42,749 bases of DNA from NCBI GenBank assembly GCA_020628855.1, contig JAHDEL010000009.1, positions 10,708 to 53,456 on the forward strand. The letters run 5' to 3'. Positions 40,942 to 42,749 of the stretch are shown piece after piece. How positions within the stretch are numbered: the stretch's first letter is position 1; each line of letters opens with the position of its first letter. The position numbers and the translations under genes were made by a program. The stretch comes from Saprospiraceae bacterium. Lineage in GTDB: Bacteria; Bacteroidota; Bacteroidia; Chitinophagales; Saprospiraceae. The notes under the pieces were generated by a model, which did no database searches, was not told where the DNA came from, and saw only the letters and a program-made list of their open reading frames with translations.

Positions 40942-42749
40942 ATGAGGAAACTGAACACGATTTTAACATCGTTGCTCGTTATTGCGGCATTTGTCGCATA
41001 TGCCCAACCAGAACCGGGTATGCCTTCTGAACCAGGAAAATGTTACGCAAAGTGTCTTATCCAAGATACTTACACTACGGTAACTGAAGAAATACAAACT
41101 CAAGCTGCATCTTCAAGAGTGGAGATTGTTGCTGAGCAGTATGAAACAGTTACAGAAGAAGTATTATCAAAAGATGCTTCTACAACATTATCTGTTGTTC
41201 CTGCACAGTTCGAGACAGTAACAGAAGAAGTTCTTACTAAAGAAGCTTCATCTACACTGTCTGTTGTTCCTGCTCAATATGAGACAGTAACAGAGGAGGT
41301 ATTGGTTAAAGATGCTTCTACAACATTATCTGTTGTTCCTGCTCAATTCGAGACAGTAACAGAGGAAGTATTGAAGAAAGAAGCTTCATCTACACTATCT
41401 GTTGTTCCTGCTCAATTCGAGACAGTAACAGAAGAAGTACTAACTAGAGAAGCTGGTAAGTCTGTTGCAACAACTTCTGCACAGTTTGAAACTGTAACAG
41501 AGGAAGTTATAGCTAAAGTACTTGCTCCAACTCTTTCTGTTAGACCTGCTCAGTGGGAAACAGTTACTGAAGAAGTTCTTCTTCAAGAAGCTTATACAGA
41601 ATTAAGAGTTGTTCCTGCTCAATTCGAGACAGTAACAGAAGAAGTTTTAGTTCAGGATGCTTATGAGACAATCAGAGTTGTACCTGCACAATATGAAACT
41701 GTTTCTGAAGAAGTACTTGTTAAAGATGCTTACACAACTACAAGATCTTTACCTGCTATCACTGATATGAGTGGTCTTTTAGACGCTGTTATGGGTGGTG
41801 CTACTACTGTTAGATTCAATAATTCAGGACAAGTTGTTGGTACTGGTTCTGACGGGTCTTTGGGAGCTGGAGGAAACTCTGGGTCAGGTGCTGGATCTGG
41901 AATCTTCACAAGAACATTTTCTCAGCAAGAGTTAGAAGCTATTAGAAGCCTTAGTGGTTCTGGGGCTAGACTAACAAAGGATGAGTATGGTAATGTATAT
42001 GCTACAAGAACAGAAGAAGTATTAGAAAAAGATGGTTATTCTACTTTAGCTGTTGTACCTGCTCAATATGAGACAGTTACAGAAGAAGTATTAGAGAAAG
42101 ATGGTTACTCTACATTAGCTGTTGTACCTGCTCAATATGAGACAGTTACAGAAGAAGTACTTGAAAAAGAAGCTTCAACAACAATTAGAGTTGTGCCTGC
42201 TCAATACGAGACAGTAACTGAAGAAGTACTTGAGAAAGATGCGTATACAACTCTTTCAGTTGTACCTGCTCAATATGAGACAGTAACAGAAGAAGTACTT
42301 GTTAAAGAAGCTGGTTCTAGAATTGAAAAGAGACCTGCGCAATATGAAACTTATACTGAGCAAATCGAAACTGCTCCAGCTTCTCAGAAGTGGGTAAAGA
42401 AGAAAGCTGACAAAAATTGCCTTTCTGCTGATCCTAACGACTGCTTAGTTTGGTGTTTAGTTGAGACTCCTGCATCATACAGAACTGTTACTAAGAAAAG
42501 AAGAGTAGGTTGTGATGATGGTTATACTGACATGGGAGATGACTGTGTAAGAACTATCGATGTACCTGCTGAGTATAAGACAAGAACTTACCAAAGATTA
42601 GTAACACCTGCAACTACAACATCAAATGATGTAGCTGCTAAGTATGGTACAAGATCTTACCAGAGACTTGTTACTCCAGCAACTACAGAAGTTGTTGAGA
42701 TACCTGCAAAATATGGTACAAGAACATACCAAAGACTTGTAACACCTGC
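40942..42749 (+). CDS. Exported 23-residue-repeat protein (3' end outside window)
   Basis: The frame runs from ATG 40942 through the right edge (602 codons seen, no stop). A signal peptide ends at Ala-Tyr-Ala-Gln (~22), then Gly-Lys-Cys-Tyr-Ala-Lys-Cys. About ten tandem 23-residue units (consensus Val-Val-Pro-Ala-Gln-Tyr/Phe-Glu-Thr-Val-Thr-Glu-Glu-Val-Leu plus nine variable residues) run to ~270. A Gly/Ser-rich linker with a short helical segment (~275-352) and a second block of about six units (~354-483) follow. Next is a Cys-rich segment with Cys-Leu-Ser-Ala-Asp-Pro-Asn-Asp-Cys-Leu-Val-Trp-Cys, then basic repeats with Tyr-Gln-Arg-Leu-Val-Thr-Pro-Ala. I recall similar proteins in Saprospiraceae ending in an OmpA domain, but the end here is unseen. 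Likely a periplasmic or surface spacer; function unknown. Confidence 0.85.
   Translation, partial: MRKLNTILTSLLVIAAFVAYAQPEPGMPSEPGKCYAKCLIQDTYTTVTEEIQTQAASSRVEIVAEQYETVTEEVLSKDASTTLSVVPAQFETVTEEVLTKEASSTLSVVPAQYETVTEEVLVKDASTTLSVVPAQFETVTEEVLKKEASSTLSVVPAQFETVTEEVLTREAGKSVATTSAQFETVTEEVIAKVLAPTLSVRPAQWETVTEEVLLQEAYTELRVVPAQFETVTEEVLVQDAYETIRVVPAQYETVSEEVLVKDAYTTTRSLPAITDMSGLLDAVMGGATTVRFNNSGQVVGTGSDGSLGAGGNSGSGAGSGIFTRTFSQQELEAIRSLSGSGARLTKDEYGNVYATRTEEVLEKDGYSTLAVVPAQYETVTEEVLEKDGYSTLAVVPAQYETVTEEVLEKEASTTIRVVPAQYETVTEEVLEKDAYTTLSVVPAQYETVTEEVLVKEAGSRIEKRPAQYETYTEQIETAPASQKWVKKKADKNCLSADPNDCLVWCLVETPASYRTVTKKRRVGCDDGYTDMGDDCVRTIDVPAEYKTRTYQRLVTPATTTSNDVAAKYGTRSYQRLVTPATTEVVEIPAKYGTRTYQRLVTP
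41062..41754 (+). repeat. First block of ~69-bp in-frame tandem repeats
   Basis: About ten 69-bp units, the first degenerate, each encoding one 23-residue unit. Adjacent units share long identical DNA stretches such as GTTGTTCCTGCTCAATTCGA, so the array could change copy number by slippage or recombination. Confidence 0.88.
42001..42393 (+). repeat. Second block of ~69-bp in-frame tandem repeats
   Basis: Four close copies of the 69-bp unit flanked by two degenerate ones, separated from the first block by ~245 bases encoding a Gly/Ser-rich linker. Two neighbouring units encode the same Leu-Glu-Lys-Asp-Gly-Tyr-Ser-Thr-Leu-Ala stretch, which suggests recent duplication. Confidence 0.85.

Noticed and set aside
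41062-42393. Regular ~69-bp repeats as a possible CRISPR array
   Set aside because: Units are in frame, have no unique spacers of constant length alternating with identical repeats, and encode a continuous exported protein.

Overview
The window is a chromosomal stretch of a Bacteroidota bacterium, most likely a marine-type member of the Saprospiria or a close relative. The evidence is a type IX secretion system (T9SS) gene set (PorP/SprF family, a PorE-like protein, PorX), three secreted proteins with type B T9SS C-terminal domains, SprB repeats, Bacteroidota -7 promoter elements (TAnnTTTG) in front of many genes, low GC, futalosine-pathway MqnA, bacillithiol BshB1 and a sphingolipid cluster. 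I see no insertion sequence, phage gene or CRISPR array. The window reads as core chromosome with surface-protein loci interspersed.

Layout. 1-3640 (minus strand): the start of an outer-membrane-type protein, a 996-residue TPR protein and tRNA-Leu(TAA)/tRNA-Gly(GCC). 3968-12335 (plus): a T9SS operon of a PorP/SprF protein, a PorE-like TPR/PD40/OmpA protein and a ~1645-residue type B cargo. 12429-15767 (plus): mnmA, a lipoprotein and rimM, then a DUF6089-type barrel. 15768-17567 (minus): a propeller/SprB/OmpA fusion. 17914-21586: an unknown secreted protein, a CHAP amidase, ffh, a small exported protein and a lipoprotein. 21618-26323 (minus): a tight run mqnA - mscS - fabH - bshB1 - sulfatase-fold phosphoesterase. 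26397-29693 (plus): three overlapping genes matching the bacterial ceramide pathway (serine palmitoyltransferase, GNAT-like ceramide synthase, CerR-type reductase), all starting at TTG. 29818-35701: a cohesin-like/SprB-repeat T9SS adhesin, a DUF1573 lipoprotein and a LamG-type T9SS protein. 35703-40877: a CaCA antiporter, tatC, a small membrane protein, porX and an HD phosphohydrolase. 40942 to the end: an incomplete exported protein built mainly of 23-residue repeats.

How the genes fit together. Much of the window concerns the cell envelope: secretion and anchoring of surface proteins (T9SS parts, cargo, OmpA anchors), Tat export, SRP targeting and sphingolipid synthesis. Housekeeping genes (mnmA, rimM, ffh, mqnA, fabH) are interleaved. 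The parts I find most worth following up are the 23-residue repeat protein at the right edge, the TTG-started ceramide operon, the propeller-SprB-OmpA fusion, the duplicated ~220-residue module in the giant cargo protein, and a perfect palindrome between the promoter and start codon of the TPR gene.
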